A stretch of 64,000 bases of DNA from Aphelocoma coerulescens. Its lineage: Eukaryota; Chordata; Aves; Passeriformes; Corvidae. The notes beneath the pieces are model-generated. The model made no database searches, was not told the DNA's origin, and saw only the letters and a list, made by a program, of their open reading frames with translations. The stretch is taken from NCBI RefSeq assembly GCF_041296385.1, contig NC_091019.1, positions 8,269,264 to 8,333,263 on the forward strand, in the 5' to 3' direction. This document shows positions 21,552 through 34,170 of this stretch, in pieces (the first letter of the stretch is position 1; the number at the start of each line of letters is the position of its first letter). Position numbers and translations under genes: made by a program.

Positions 21552-23196
21552 GTAGACATTTCTGGATCAGGTAGGCATGGCTGCTACCGGCATCCCCTTG
21601 ACCACCTGCTGAAAGAGCTGCACTCAGCAAGGTGTCACACATGATAAAAAGATTAGAGTTGCTATAGCATGTAAGAGGAGAAATCATATTCATTTAGCCC
21701 ATAGCTGGCCAGTTAACCATGAAAACATATCCCATTCCCATCCTTTCCACATTTGGACAGGTCCATGAGCTGACGTTATTTCCTTTGTTATTTTTTTGAC
21801 CACTTTTCCGCTGTCATCTGCTTGCAAACAGCAGCTCGAGTCATTTAATTTCCCACAAACTCCTCCTTCTTCTGCTAACAGATAATCTAGTACCATCCAA
21901 TGTTGAAATACCGCTTTCCTCGTTTAAGTGGGTTGGTCAGCAAGAAAGTCAAGAGCTGTGGCTGTTTGGTTGGTTATTATTTCCGAGACAGCTTGTAACC
22001 TAATTATCCCATTCAAATGATAAATGGGTTCCCAGGCATCTGGGATTAATTCCTTAGGATTCCAAGTGGCTGGTCCATCCTGTTGTGGAACTGGTTCTGG
22101 TGGCCATTCATCTTTTCCCCATTTTGGGGTGCTCCCTCCAGCCAGGGCTGCATCAGTTGACTGCTTTTCTCTAATTAAATCATCACAGATTTTGATTCCT
22201 AAGCGATTTCCCTGAACTTGTGGCAACAAAAAGAACAACGGGCTAATATACCCCATACCCATACCATATCCCTGACCAGTTTGGAGGTAACCTGAGCTAA
22301 GCATGTTGGCCACAAATGCAATAATGTCCTTTCAAAGCCTGTGTTCCATTATCAAAGGGGCCTTTCTACCTTTTGTCATCAATTGGTGGGTCAAAATACA
22401 GCGGGATTCCTGGGCCTAACGGTCCTCCAATAGTTGCTCCACCATAAGGGTCACAGTATTTGCGTTTCCAAGCTCCCAAATGGGGTTCCCATCTACATTT
22501 ACGTCTGCAAGCTGTTTGGTTGGATTTGGAGCAGAACTCACTAAGAGGGTTTGAGTTCCAATCTGGTGTTGCCATTCCCACTGATAATCATGAGCAACAT
22601 GTGTTCTACTTGTGGAATTTTCGTGGGGACATCTTAAAAATAGGTGGTCAAAAAAACCCCTTGTCCCTCCCCATTGCTTTACAGGCTTCCAAATATTTTT
22701 GGTAAGTGTGTTAAGAACACTTTACCCAGCTACCATTAGTGAGCTTAACAGGTATTTGATTGCATTTGTCTTGATATTTGGAACAATTGTAAGGAGGGCA
22801 ACTGGGGGTCCAAGCCCAATTGTTTAAACCCAGAGGGGAAGTAAATTCATACATGTCTTTTCCTACATAGACCCCCTCTGTCCTATTTAGGCAATAAGTG
22901 CCTGTTGGAGAAGAATGAAGTGGCCGTGAACTTCCTTCTTTGGCCCCAAATCCCGTCCTAGTATGGACCCCACCATTTAGGTTCAGCTGGGCTAGCCAAC
23001 CATGGCCACTCTTCAGATCCTCCTGGCCCTCCACAGAGCCAGCAATTGCTAAGGTTAAAAACTTTTGCTACTTCTTCTCCTAAGGCTGCAAATTGATTCT
23101 CTCACACCTGGCCTAAACTCAGCTGACCATATAAAAGTAGAATTATTAATGAAAATATTTTAATTGTGTGATCTAGTTAGCTAGTCTAATTTTCAT
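21552..23196 (-). pseudogene. env: Retroviral env remnant, unit 3
   Basis: Open pieces at 22711-23034, 22366-22581, 21924-22313 and 21690-21896, with the same disruptions. Confidence 0.84.
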
Positions 23197-23281
23197 GTTG
23201 TCTTCTGCACCACCTGTGGCAAATGAAGACACATAAAACCACTTAACCTAAAACAATGGCCGCAAGTATTAGCCCCCCAGT

Positions 23282-23752
23282 GAGGAGACAGAGGCATCCT
23301 ACAACATTCTTCAACTACAGGGAGAGGCCATGGGGCTTTTCCTGTGCAGTCTCTCTCAAATGATTGTGGGACACTACTCCCATTTTATGCTAAGTTCCCA
23401 GCCATAGCACCCTCTTCCTTTTCCCCTTTGGCTGAGGTACTCAGGAGGTAAAGACTTCCTGAATTGCCTACTCTATGCCCCCATGTAATATGCACCCCCC
23501 TTTTGGTATAGAAAAGGAGGAAGAAGAAACTATTCCTAATTCTATTAAGCCTTTGTTGCCTTGCTCTAGGTTCAGGAATTTAACAGGGCCTTGGCTGAGC
23601 AACAGTCTCTGTTGATTAGTAACAGTTTCTAAAACTAATACTTTCTTCTATTACTTCCCTATCTGTTACTGCTCTATGCTAGCCTTGTCTAAGAGTGGAT
23701 TCACACAGTCTGTTTGTAAAGACACATCCATCTTACTGCTTTCACTCCCACA
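23282..23752 (-). mobile_element. 5' LTR, unit 3
   Basis: Shares the private G of unit 2 (here at 23738). Confidence 0.84.
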
Positions 23753-24111
23753 CCTTCTTGGAGGTGGGACGGCTCCCCCCGGCACAGCACCTGGAAAAAA
23801 ACCCCCGTATATGCACACACACACCTGCACTTACCCTGCACTCTGCTGCACACCCCCCCCCCCCCCCCCCACTAACCCCCGCCTCCATATCCCTACCATG
23901 CCACTCTCAGCTGCCCTGCCCCCACCGTCCCAGCGGGCTGGCAGCACCCACTCCTCACATGCTTCCCCATGCCTTGCATTTCCTTCCTGCCCCCTCTGTA
24001 GCCTTCCCTCTACCTGCCTTTTCTCCATTGCCTTGCATTGACTTGCTCACCCATCCCCCACCTGACTTCCTTTCACAGTCATCTAGGTCTGGCCTTACCT
24101 TTTCTTTTCCT
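23753..24111. repeat. C-rich tract, 18-C run, unit 3
   Basis: Poly-C at 23853-23870. Confidence 0.85.
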
Positions 24112-25112
24112 TCTAGGACCCTCATTGCCTTGCCTCACCTCGCCAAGCCACCACTTGCCTTGCCTTGCCCTTGAACCCCTTGCCTTCCATTACCTTGCTC
24201 ACCCCTCCCCCACCTGGAATTCAAGACCCCTTTTCAATGACATTTCTGGGCCTTGCCCTGCCCTTTCTGCTCCTCCTAGGAATCTCAAGGCTCTCAAGTA
24301 TCTCCGGTGTTTCAGGATCACATGAGAGGAAGACCAGGCAAGGACACATGTTGCCACACTCATCTATACGGGCAGCCTTTGTCTGGGACCAATCTTTGCA
24401 TGTCTTGAATCTTGGAAGGGCAATTCACATTTTGCCCTTGAGCTCCGGGACCAGAAGGAGAGTTCTTTTGCATACAAAGGAAAGCAGGTAGCTCAAGTCT
24501 CTTAGGTGCAGATTAGAGATGACTCACACAGGATCAAGGCCACACAGAGCAGTTGGGCCTAGCCACTTTTGTGTACCAGAAGTCCTTGAATGTACTTCTC
24601 ACCTGCCTTGCCTCGCCTTGCCTTGGCAACGCAACAGTTTCCTTGCCTTGCCCTGCTAGCCCTCCGTAGCCTTGCATTCCCTTGCATGCCCATGCCACAC
24701 CCTTGACCTGCCTACTGCTTTCCTCCAGGGCCTTGGCTTGCCGAGCCCTTCTTGTTTCTGCCTGGCCTACCCATCAGTGGACTTTCCTTCCTCCTAGAGG
24801 CAAGCCTTGCCTCTAACTTCTGGGCCTTCTCTTGCCTACCACTCCATTTATTTCCCCCTCACTGCTCTGGCCTTGCCTACCTCTTGCTTGACTTGCCTGC
24901 AATTGCCTGCACTTGGTTTGCAGTGCCTTGCCTGCATGGAAGGCAAGGTAAAGAGTGGTAGGCAGGGCAAAGCCAGCAAGTTGTAGGTAGTGCGAGACGT
25001 AGGCAAAGGAAGCAAAGCAAGGGTAGCTTAGGAAAAACTAGGCAAGGCACTGAAGGCAAGGCAAGGCCAAGGGACTTGCAGTGCCTTTCCTTGGGAAGGT
25101 AAGGACATAGAG
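24112..25112. repeat. TTGCC/GGCAA-rich domain, unit 3
   Basis: Polarity switch near 24937. Confidence 0.8.
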
Positions 25113-26171
25113 CCAGTGTTGGTGGAGCAGATGTTAAGGTACCATGGGGAGGAATAGCCCAGTGAGATATTTCTCTCCTGGCCCCTTCTGTGTAGGGGCA
25201 ATTGTTGGACATATTCAATACTAGAGGTGTATCAGTCCCTGGATATGTTGTATTTTGGAGGAGGGGATGCTGTTTCTTTGGAGATAGGCTTGTACTTGCT
25301 CTCTTTGGCAAGGAAAGCAGGTTTGGATGCGCTCATGAGGTGCTCTTAGGGATTTTAAAGGCTTTTCCCAACAGACAGTTCTCTGGGTTAGAGCTGTTGA
25401 GCTTTCAGCAGGAATGCAAAGGCCAAGCTTGTGACCCTTTTTTCCTGGTGCCTTTAGTGTGTGAGCAGTCCCTGGTGCTGTTGTCTTTGGATCCTGACTC
25501 TGGGAGAGGGAAGGCTTAGGATGGTACCTAGAGCTGAGAAGGAAAGTGCTGAGGGCAGCGTGTGCGCTGCTAGTTTGAGGGGTGCAGTTGAAGTTGTAGG
25601 CAGCAAGAGCTTTCTCAGCTGGCACTGTTGTGAGCTCTGTTTTTGCCAGATGGTTTCAAGTTGGTAGGTGGACTCTGCCAGAGAGAAAAGATTTGTTTGG
25701 GCAAAGAGGTTTGTCTGGCTCTTGGAGTGTGGTGCAAAAAAGAGTCTGCTCTTGGAAGGGGAAGATTCAGGAAAACTTTTTGTTCTGACACCGTTGATTT
25801 GAGTGCAGGGACGTTTCTAACTTGCCTCTGCCCTTGGGGTGGTTTTGAGCAGCGAAAGCTGCGTTTCCTTCTTTGGCAAGTCGTCAGTGCCATCGTGTGG
25901 TTGTTGCGATGAGTGCTGACAGTGCCCAGGAAAAAGCCAAGTGCTTCATTGGCACGGCCCCAGTCGTGTGGGAGCAGTTGGTGGAAGAACTCCGCTGTGC
26001 AGTCTGCCTCTTGGAGACGTAAAAGAATGTGTTCCTATGCATAGCGGGGAAGCAAGAGGAATCTTTTCATTGTTGGCTGTGCAGTTTCTAAGCGGCAAAA
26101 GTAAAGGCAGTTCCAGCATGGCCTCTTTCTTTCAGAACCTTTTCTGTGCCATCATGAAAATGCTCAACATG
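25113..26171. other. Gene-free stretch, unit 3
   Basis: Still of type 1 at its right side (AAAGCTGCG near 25859), so the haplotype switch lies to the right of this base. Confidence 0.7.
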
Positions 26172-27183
26172 TAACTCGCACCCATTGAACTGCATCAAAG
26201 GTCCTGGAGCTATGCACTTTCCTTCAAGCTCTATGTACCATCTCTCCACCTCTCGCGGATCCCAAACCCCTTCCAAACATCCAGCAGCTGCTTCTGCACG
26301 CAGGGAACAAATGCTAGAACAAGGCGTTGGCCTTCATAGTCCCTCTAAAATCTGTAAACTAAGCAAAACATACCAGTGACCAGCATTTTCCTTCGCAAAT
26401 ATATATATAGAGCATCATCACATTCTGTCAAAGTGGGTAAGTTCACCCTTGCAGTGCAGCTTTTCCAGCCGCAGTTCGGACTGAGAGATGTGCCAGGAGA
26501 GAAAGCATTTGTTGACTTTCCTTCTTCTCTGGAACACTTGATACTCGCAGTGCAATCACTTCCACACAACTTCGGTGTGCCCAGGTTCAAGCAGCTAGAG
26601 CTCACAGAGATGGGAAAGTCAGGGCAGAAGACGTTTCAAAAAAACCTTACAGCAGCATTAAAACTGTGCACAGCAGTCTGCAGCACTCTAGCTTACTTCT
26701 CTGACAGACATGCCATCCCATTGTGGGCTCTCACAGCTCGGTTGCAAGCTATCTTGGTTGCAAGCTACTCTCCTGAAGAAAAGAACTATAAGAAAAAGCC
26801 AATGCTGGGCTGCGCCTTCCCCTTGCTTCACGTAAAGCCACCCCATGCTGCACTCTGCACTTCCCTTCTCCGCCCCATTGACCACTGTGTTTTCTGAATC
26901 TCGAAGCCTAAAGTTCAGCGATATTGTTTCAGCGGAGGGCTGGAAGAGGAATAGGTAGCAGCACAGCTAAAAGTAGCTGTCGCTGAGCTTTCTCCTTCCC
27001 AAAGCTAATGTGAATACGGCAGGTAGGCGAGTGGCAGCTACCCTCCTCTCTCAGCTTATATGCTGCATGCACGAGCCCGGTGCTCTGCGCCGTCGTTCAC
27101 CCTCTTAAGTACCCTTGTCGCGCTTTCATTCTGCCAGAGTCGAACAGTCGTCTACTTCTCGCACAGAGAGCACAGTGCCGGCA
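26172..27183. repeat. Diverged older subrepeat copy, unit 3 (type-2 bases)
   Basis: Already carries the type-2 variants near 26645 and 26771, unlike units 1 and 2. Confidence 0.8.
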
Positions 27184-28635
27184 GCGCAACCCTCCAGGCG
27201 GCTGCTTCTGCCGAAAGACGCCTGGGCTATGCACTTTCCCTCTCAGTGCTAGGTAGATCTACATTCTGTCTGTGTTGTGCTCTGAATCTTAACGAAAACA
27301 TTCTCAGCTAAGTCTCGCACACAGAAGAGTTTTAGGTCAACGAGCTTGCCCAAAGATTGCCCCCGTCCCTATACAAACTTATATTTACAGCCCATTCCAG
27401 TGGTAATCCTCTTTCCTTTACAGCCTGCACAGCGCTGTCAGATCGCGGTGCTCTCCGCACCTGCCTTCTCACTCCCAAGTACCATGGTGCACCTTAAAGC
27501 CTTGCAGGGAGCGAAGACACCGGTAGGCATCTCGCACAGAAGAACGGGCCAGGACGCAAAGATGTTCTTCCTTTCTCCTCGTTGTCGCCCACATTGTGGT
27601 GATGTGTTGAAAGTCTTGGCCAGCGAAAGGCTAATCCAGCAAGTGCTTCTCTCTTGACGCATTTTGCTGAGCGAGAGCTACACGGATAGTTTAGAATCTG
27701 TGAAACAGCAAGACAATGATTGCACGTCGAGCTGAGCAAAAGCCGTGCACGGCACACCGTGGCTGCGTGCAGTGTTCATGCGGAAGAGCGGCAAAGCTCC
27801 AAGCCCTCGCTGGGCTTCCGTTCTGCCCGGAGCACAGGCGGCGAAGAACGAAGCAGCTGGGCACCGGCTTCATGTAGTCAGTGGAGCGAATTGCAAATGT
27901 CCAGCCGAGAGCTGCTTCACAAGCAGATTCAGCTGAGAACGCTCTGGCTGCTTCAGAAAGGAAGGCGCAGCCCTTGCACTCCAGCACACAACCGGGCCAG
28001 AAACAGGTCCTTCAACCTTCAGTGCTGCCGACTCCATGCAGCTTGAGCACACCCAGAAGGACGCGTCCAGAAAGAAGGCGTTCTTCGAGTACCCCCCTCC
28101 TCCAAGGAGCCTCGAAACTGAGCACAACACGCTGCGGCTCGGCAGCTTCCTTCTCAGCGAGACGTACCGTCACATTTATGCACTCTCGCAGCTCCGTTGC
28201 CCACTTGCAGCAGCTGCTGCTACCGAAGCAAAAGGCTCCAGAAGTAAAAGCCACTGCTGGGCTGCACGTTCCCTCTGCCTCACGTAAAGCAGCAGAAACT
28301 GGCCGCTGCACTCTGTCCTTCCATTCTCTGCCGCACCTGCCACTGTCATCTCTGCGTCTCCAAGCATAAACCTGGGCACAAATGCTTTCCGGGGAAAGCT
28401 GGAAGAGAAATAGGTAGCAGCACAAGTAGCTGCAAGTGGAACTTCCTGGTTTCAACTGCTAACGTGAGTCCGCAAAGAAGCGAGTGACGGCCACGCTTCC
28501 CCTTGCAGCCTGTGCGATGCGCACAGCAGCTCGGGGCTCTGCCTTCATTCCTACGCTCTCCGTACCACGGTCGCGCTTTCATTCTGCCGGAGTCGAAGCG
28601 TCGCCTACTTCTCGCACAAGAGCATTGTGCCCGCA
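27184..28635. repeat. Subrepeat A, unit 4
   Basis: Shows the clustered type-2 substitutions at 27485-27509 (ACCATGGTGCACC in place of ACCAGCGCGAACC, plus two more) and GATGTTC in place of GATGGTC near 27564. Confidence 0.9.
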
Positions 28636-29895
28636 GCGAAATGCTCCAGCCGACTGCTTCTGCCGGAACACGCCCTGGCCTATGCACTTTCCCTCGCAGC
28701 GACATACACCAGCACACTGGGTCTTTCTTGTCGTCCAAATGTAAAGGGAAAGGTTCTCCGCTCCGTCTGGCACAGAGAACAGTTTTAGGTCGACAAGCTC
28801 ACCCAGAGCTCACCCTCGACGCGTGGAAACCCGCATTTGCACCCCATTCCAGCGGCAGCCCGTCCTTCCTTTACAGCCTGCACAGCGCCGTCAGATCGCG
28901 GTGCTCTCCGCACCTGCCTTCTCACTTCCAAGTACCAGCGCGAACCTTACAGCCTTGCAGGCAGCGAAGACGCGGCGAGGCGTCTCGCACAGAAGAACGG
29001 GCCAGGACGCAAAGATGGTCTTCCTTTCTCCTCCTCCTCCTCCTCCTCCTTGCCCGAGTGGTGGTGCTGTGCTGAAAGTCTTGGCCGGCGAAAGGCTTAT
29101 GCAGCAAGTGCTTCTCTCCTGACGCATTTCGCTGAGCGAGAGAGCTGCACGGACACTTTCGACTCTGGGAAACAGCAAGACAATGATTGCACGTCGAGCT
29201 GAGCAAAAGCCGTGCACGGCACACCGTGGCTGCGTGCAGTGTTCACGCGGAAGAGCGGCAAAGCTCCAAGCCCTCGCTGGGCTTCCGTTCTGCCCGGAGC
29301 ACAGGCGGCGAAGAACGAAGCAGCTGGGCACCGGCTTCATGTAGCCAGTGGAGCGAATTGCAAATGTCCAGCCGAGAGCTGCTTCACAAGCAGATTCAGC
29401 TGAGAACGCTCTGGCTGCTTCAGAAAGGAAGGCGCAGCCCTTGCACTCCAGCACACAACCGGGCCAGAAACAGGTCCTTCAACCTTCAGTGCTGCCGACT
29501 CCATGCAGCTTGAGCACACCCAGAAGGACGCGTCCAGAAAGAAGGCGTTCTTCGAGTACCCCCCTCCTCCAAGGAGCCTCGAAACTGAGCACAACACGCT
29601 GCGGCTCGGCAGCTTCCTTCTCAGCGAGACGTACCGTCACATTTATGCACTCTCGCAGCTCCGTTGCCCACTTGCAGCAGCTGCTGCTACCGAAGCAAAA
29701 GGCTCCAGAAGTAAAAGCCACTGCTGGGCTGCACGTTCCCTCTGCCTCACGTAAAGCAGCAGAAACTGGCTACTTGTGCTGCTACCTATTTCTCTTCCAG
29801 CTTTCCCCGGAAAGCATTTGTGCCCAGGTTTATGCTTGGAGACGCAGAGATGACAGTGGCAGGTGCGGCAGAGAATGGAAGGACAGAGTGCAGCG
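28636..29895. repeat. Subrepeat B, unit 4 (last 125 bp inverted)
   Basis: (CCT)7 at 29030-29050 makes it 3 bp longer than in units 1-3. Confidence 0.9.
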
Positions 29896-30051
29896 GCCAG
29901 TTTCTGCTGCTTTACGTGAGGCAGAGGGAACGTGCAGCCCAGCAGTGGCTTTTACTTCTGGAGCCTTTTGCTTCGGTAGCAGCAGCTGCTGCAAGTGGGC
30001 AACGGAGCTGCGAGAGTGCATAAATGTGACGGTACGTCTCGCTGAGAAGGA
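29615..30051. repeat. Perfect inverted repeat, flipped-spacer isomer, unit 4
   Basis: Arms 29615-29770 and 29896-30051; spacer 29771-29895. Confidence 0.97.
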
Positions 30052-30496
30052 TATAACATTCTTCGACTACAGGGAGAGTCCATGGGGCTTTTCCCATGGG
30101 GTCTCTCAAACAGATGTAGGATGCAGCTCCCTTTTTATGCCAAGTTCCCGGCCCCAGCACCCTCTTCCTTTTCCCCACTGGCTGAGGTACTCAGGAGATA
30201 CAGACTTCCCAAAGTGCCTACTCTATGCCCTCCTCTAATATGCACCCCCCTTTTGGTATTGAAAAGAAAGAAAAAGAAACTATTCCTAATTCTGTTAAGT
30301 GTTTGTTGCCTTGTTGTAGGTTCAGGAATTTAACAGGGCCTTGATTAATCAACAGTCTCTGTTGGTTACCAACAGTTCTAGAGAACTAATAGTTTCTTCT
30401 GTTACTTCACTATCGATAAGTTCCTAGCCTTGTCTACAGGCAGATTCACATGGTCTGTTTGTAAAGACTCATTCGTCTCATTCCTTTTAATCCCTC
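30052..30496 (-). mobile_element. 3' LTR, unit 4
   Basis: Same truncation against the inverted arm; TATA-like box from 30131. Confidence 0.84.
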
Positions 30497-30616
30497 CTCT
30501 TTTTATTTTGCCTCTTTTTTTCTTTACAAACCTTAATTACCATTGATTTAATTTTTTCTTCTTGAGTCTTCTTGGATTTTGCTATTATTTGCAGTGACAT
30601 CCTCATCTATCCTTTT

Positions 30617-32261
30617 GTAGACATTTCTGGATCAGGTAGGCATGGCTGCTACCGGCATCCCCTTGACCACCTGCTGAAAGAGCTGCACTCAGCAAGGTGT
30701 CACACATGATAAAAAGATTAGAGTTGCTATAGCATGTAAGAGGAGAAATCATATTCATTTAGCCCATAGCTGGCCAGTTAACCATGAAAACATATCCCAT
30801 TCCCATCCTTTCCACATTTGGACAGGTCCATGAGCTGACGTTATTTCCTTTGTTATTTTTTTGACCACTTTTCCGCTGTCATCTGCTTGCAAACAGCAGC
30901 TCGAGTCATTTAATTTCCCACAAACTCCTCCTTCTTCTGCTAACAGATAATCTAGTACCATCCAATGTTGAAATACCGCTTTCCTCGTTTAAGTGGGTTG
31001 GTCAGCAAGAAAGTCAAGAGCTGTGGCTGTTTGGTTGGTTATTATTTCCGAGACAGCTTGTAACCTAATTATCCCATTCAAATGATAAATGGGTTCCCAG
31101 GCATCTGGGATTAATTCCTTAGGATTCCAAGTGGCTGGTCCATCCTGTTGTGGAACTGGTTCTGGTGGCCATTCATCTTTTCCCCATTTTGGGGTGCTCC
31201 CTCCAGCCAGGGCTGCATCAGTTGACTGCTTTTCTCTAATTAAATCATCACAGATTTTGATTCCTAAGCGATTTCCCTGAACTTGTGGCAACAAAAAGAA
31301 CAACGGGCTAATATACCCCATACCCATACCATATCCCTGACCAGTTTGGAGGTAACCTGAGCTAAGCATGTTGGCCACAAATGCAATAATGTCCTTTCAA
31401 AGCCTGTGTTCCATTATCAAAGGGGCCTTTCTACCTTTTGTCATCAATTGGTGGGTCAAAATACAGCGGGATTCCTGGGCCTAACGGTCCTCCAATAGTT
31501 GCTCCACCATAAGGGTCACAGTATTTGCGTTTCCAAGCTCCCAAATGGGGTTCCCATCTACATTTACGTCTGCAAGCTGTTTGGTTGGATTTGGAGCAGA
31601 ACTCACTAAGAGGGTTTGAGTTCCAATCTGGTGTTGCCATTCCCACTGATAATCATGAGCAACATGTGTTCTACTTGTGGAATTTTCGTGGGGACATCTT
31701 AAAAATAGGTGGTCAAAAAAACCCCTTGTCCCTCCCCATTGCTTTACAGGCTTCCAAATATTTTTGGTAAGTGTGTTAAGAACACTTTACCCAGCTACCA
31801 TTAGTGAGCTTAACAGGTATTTGATTGCATTTGTCTTGATATTTGGAACAATTGTAAGGAGGGCAACTGGGGGTCCAAGCCCAATTGTTTAAACCCAGAG
31901 GGGAAGTAAATTCATACATGTCTTTTCCTACATAGACCCCCTCTGTCCTATTTAGGCAATAAGTGCCTGTTGGAGAAGAATGAAGTGGCCGTGAACTTCC
32001 TTCTTTGGCCCCAAATCCCGTCCTAGTATGGACCCCACCATTTAGGTTCAGCTGGGCTAGCCAACCATGGCCACTCTTCAGATCCTCCTGGCCCTCCACA
32101 GAGCCAGCAATTGCTAAGGTTAAAAACTTTTGCTACTTCTTCTCCTAAGGCTGCAAATTGATTCTCTCACACCTGGCCTAAACTCAGCTGACCATATAAA
32201 AGTAGAATTATTAATGAAAATATTTTAATTGTGTGATCTAGTTAGCTAGTCTAATTTTCAT
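30617..32261 (-). pseudogene. env: Retroviral env remnant, unit 4
   Basis: Open pieces at 31776-32099, 31431-31646, 30989-31378 and 30755-30961, with disruptions as in unit 1. Confidence 0.84.
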
Positions 32262-32346
32262 GTTGTCTTCTGCACCACCTGTGGCAAATGAAGACACATA
32301 AAACCACTTAACCTAAAACAATGGCCGCAAGTATTAGCCCCCCAGT

Positions 32347-32815
32347 GAGGAGACAGAGGCATCCTACAACATTCTTCAACTACAGGGAGAGGCCATGGGG
32401 CTTTTCCTGTGCAGTCTCTCAAATGATTGTGGGACACTACTCCCATTTTATGCTAAGTTCCCAGCCATAGCACCCTCTTCCTTTTCCCCTTTGGCTGAGG
32501 TACTCAGGAGGTAAAGACTTCCTGAATTGCCTACTCTATGCCCCCATGTAATATGCACCCCCCTTTTGGTATAGAAAAGGAGGAAGAAGAAACTATTCCT
32601 AATTCTATTAAGCCTTTGTTGCCTTGCTCTAGGTTCAGGAATTTAACAGGGCCTTGGCTGAGCAACAGTCTCTGTTGATTAGTAACAGTTTCTAAAACTA
32701 ATACTTTCTTCTATTACTTCCCTATCTGTTACTGCTCTATGCTAGCCTTGTCTAAGAGTGGATTCACACAGTCTGTTTGTAAAGACACATCCATCTTACT
32801 CCTTTCACTCCCACA
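32347..32815 (-). mobile_element. 5' LTR, unit 4 (2-bp shorter)
   Basis: GTCTCTCAAATG in place of GTCTCTCTCAAATG, the type-2 state shared by units 4-7. Confidence 0.84.
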
Positions 32816-33169
32816 CCTTCTTGGAGGTGGGACGGCTCCCCCCGGCACAGCACCTGGAAAAAAACCCCCGTATATGCACACACACACCTGCACTTACCCT
32901 GCACTCTGCTGCACACCCCCCCCCCCACACTAACCCCCGCCTCCATATCCCTACCATGCCACTCTCAGCTGCCCTGCCCCCACCGTCCCAGCGGGCTGGC
33001 AGCACCCACTCCTCACATGCTTCCCCATGCCTTGCATTTCCTTCCTGCCCCCTCTGTAGCCTTCCCTCTACCTGCCTTTTCTCCATTGCCTTGCATTGAC
33101 TTGCTCACCCATCCCCCACCTGACTTCCTTTCACAGTCATCTAGGTCTGGCCTTACCTTTTCTTTTCCT
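32816..33169. repeat. C-rich tract, 11-C run, unit 4
   Basis: Shortest poly-C run of the array (32916-32926), followed by ACACTAAC, two bases longer than the type-1 flank. Confidence 0.85.
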
Positions 33170-34170
33170 TCTAGGACCCTCATTGCCTTGCCTCACCTCG
33201 CCAAGCCACCACTTGCCTTGCCTTGCCCTTGAACCCCTTGCCTTCCATTACCTTGCTCACCCCTCCCCCACCTGGAATTCAAGACCCCTTTTCAATGACA
33301 TTTCTGGGCCTTGCCCTGCCCTTTCTGCTCCTCCTAGGAATCTCAAGGCTCTCAAGTATCTCCGGTGTTTCAGGATCACATGAGAGGAAGACCAGGCAAG
33401 GACACATGTTGCCACACTCATCTATACGGGCAGCCTTTGTCTGGGACCAATCTTTGCATGTCTTGAATCTTGGAAGGGCAATTCACATTTTGCCCTTGAG
33501 CTCCGGGACCAGAAGGAGAGTTCTTTTGCATACAAAGGAAAGCAGGTAGCTCAAGTCTCTTAGGTGCAGATTAGAGATGACTCACACAGGATCAAGGCCA
33601 CACAGAGCAGTTGGGCCTAGCCACTTTTGTGTACCAGAAGTCCTTGAATGTACTTCTCACCTGCCTTGCCTCGCCTTGCCTTGGCAACGCAACAGTTTCC
33701 TTGCCTTGCCCTGCTAGCCCTCCGTAGCCTTGCATTCCCTTGCATGCCCGTGCCACACCCTTGACCTGCCTACTGCTTTCCTCCAGGGCCTTGGCTTGCC
33801 GAGCCCTTCTTGTTTCTGCCTGGCCTACCCATCAGTGGACTTTCCTTCCTCCTAGAGGCAAGCCTTGCCTCTAACTTCTGGGCCTTCTCTTGCCTACCAC
33901 TCCATTTATTTCCCCCTCACTGCTCTGGCCTTGCCTACCTCTTGCTTGACTTGCCTGCAATTGCCTGCACTTGGTTTGCAGTGCCTTGCCTGCATGGAAG
34001 GCAAGGTAAAGAGTGGTAGGCAGGGCAAAGCCAGCAAGTTGTAGGTAGTGCGAGACGTAGGCAAAGGAAGCAAAGCAAGGGTAGCTTAGGAAAAACTAGG
34101 CAAGGCACTGAAGGCAAGGCAAGGCCAAGGGACTTGCAGTGCCTTTCCTTGGGAAGGTAAGGACATAGAG
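33170..34170. repeat. TTGCC/GGCAA-rich domain, unit 4
   Basis: Polarity switch near 33995; TGCCCGTGCC near 33747 marks units 4-7 (TGCCCATGCC in units 1-3). Confidence 0.8.

Larger units (their letters stand above)
20988..23752 (-). mobile_element. Env-only endogenous retrovirus, unit 3
   Basis: Collinear with the unit 2 element; no gag or pol. Confidence 0.87.
18123..27183. repeat. Macrosatellite unit 3 (9061 bp), mosaic
   Basis: Matches unit 2 from its start through at least 25860, including the G at the base equivalent to 14677 and the type-1 base of the gene-free stretch. From 26645 it carries the variants typical of units 4-7: CCTTAC in place of CGTTAC after the A run, and CTCTCCTG in place of CTCTTCTG near 26770. 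The unit is therefore a junction between two unit haplotypes. Confidence 0.96.
30052..32815 (-). mobile_element. Env-only endogenous retrovirus, unit 4
   Basis: One extra T in the T run near 30517 and a TC loss in the 5' LTR; otherwise collinear. The extra base breaks a small lysine-rich open frame that units 1-3 show next to the 3' LTR. Confidence 0.87.
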
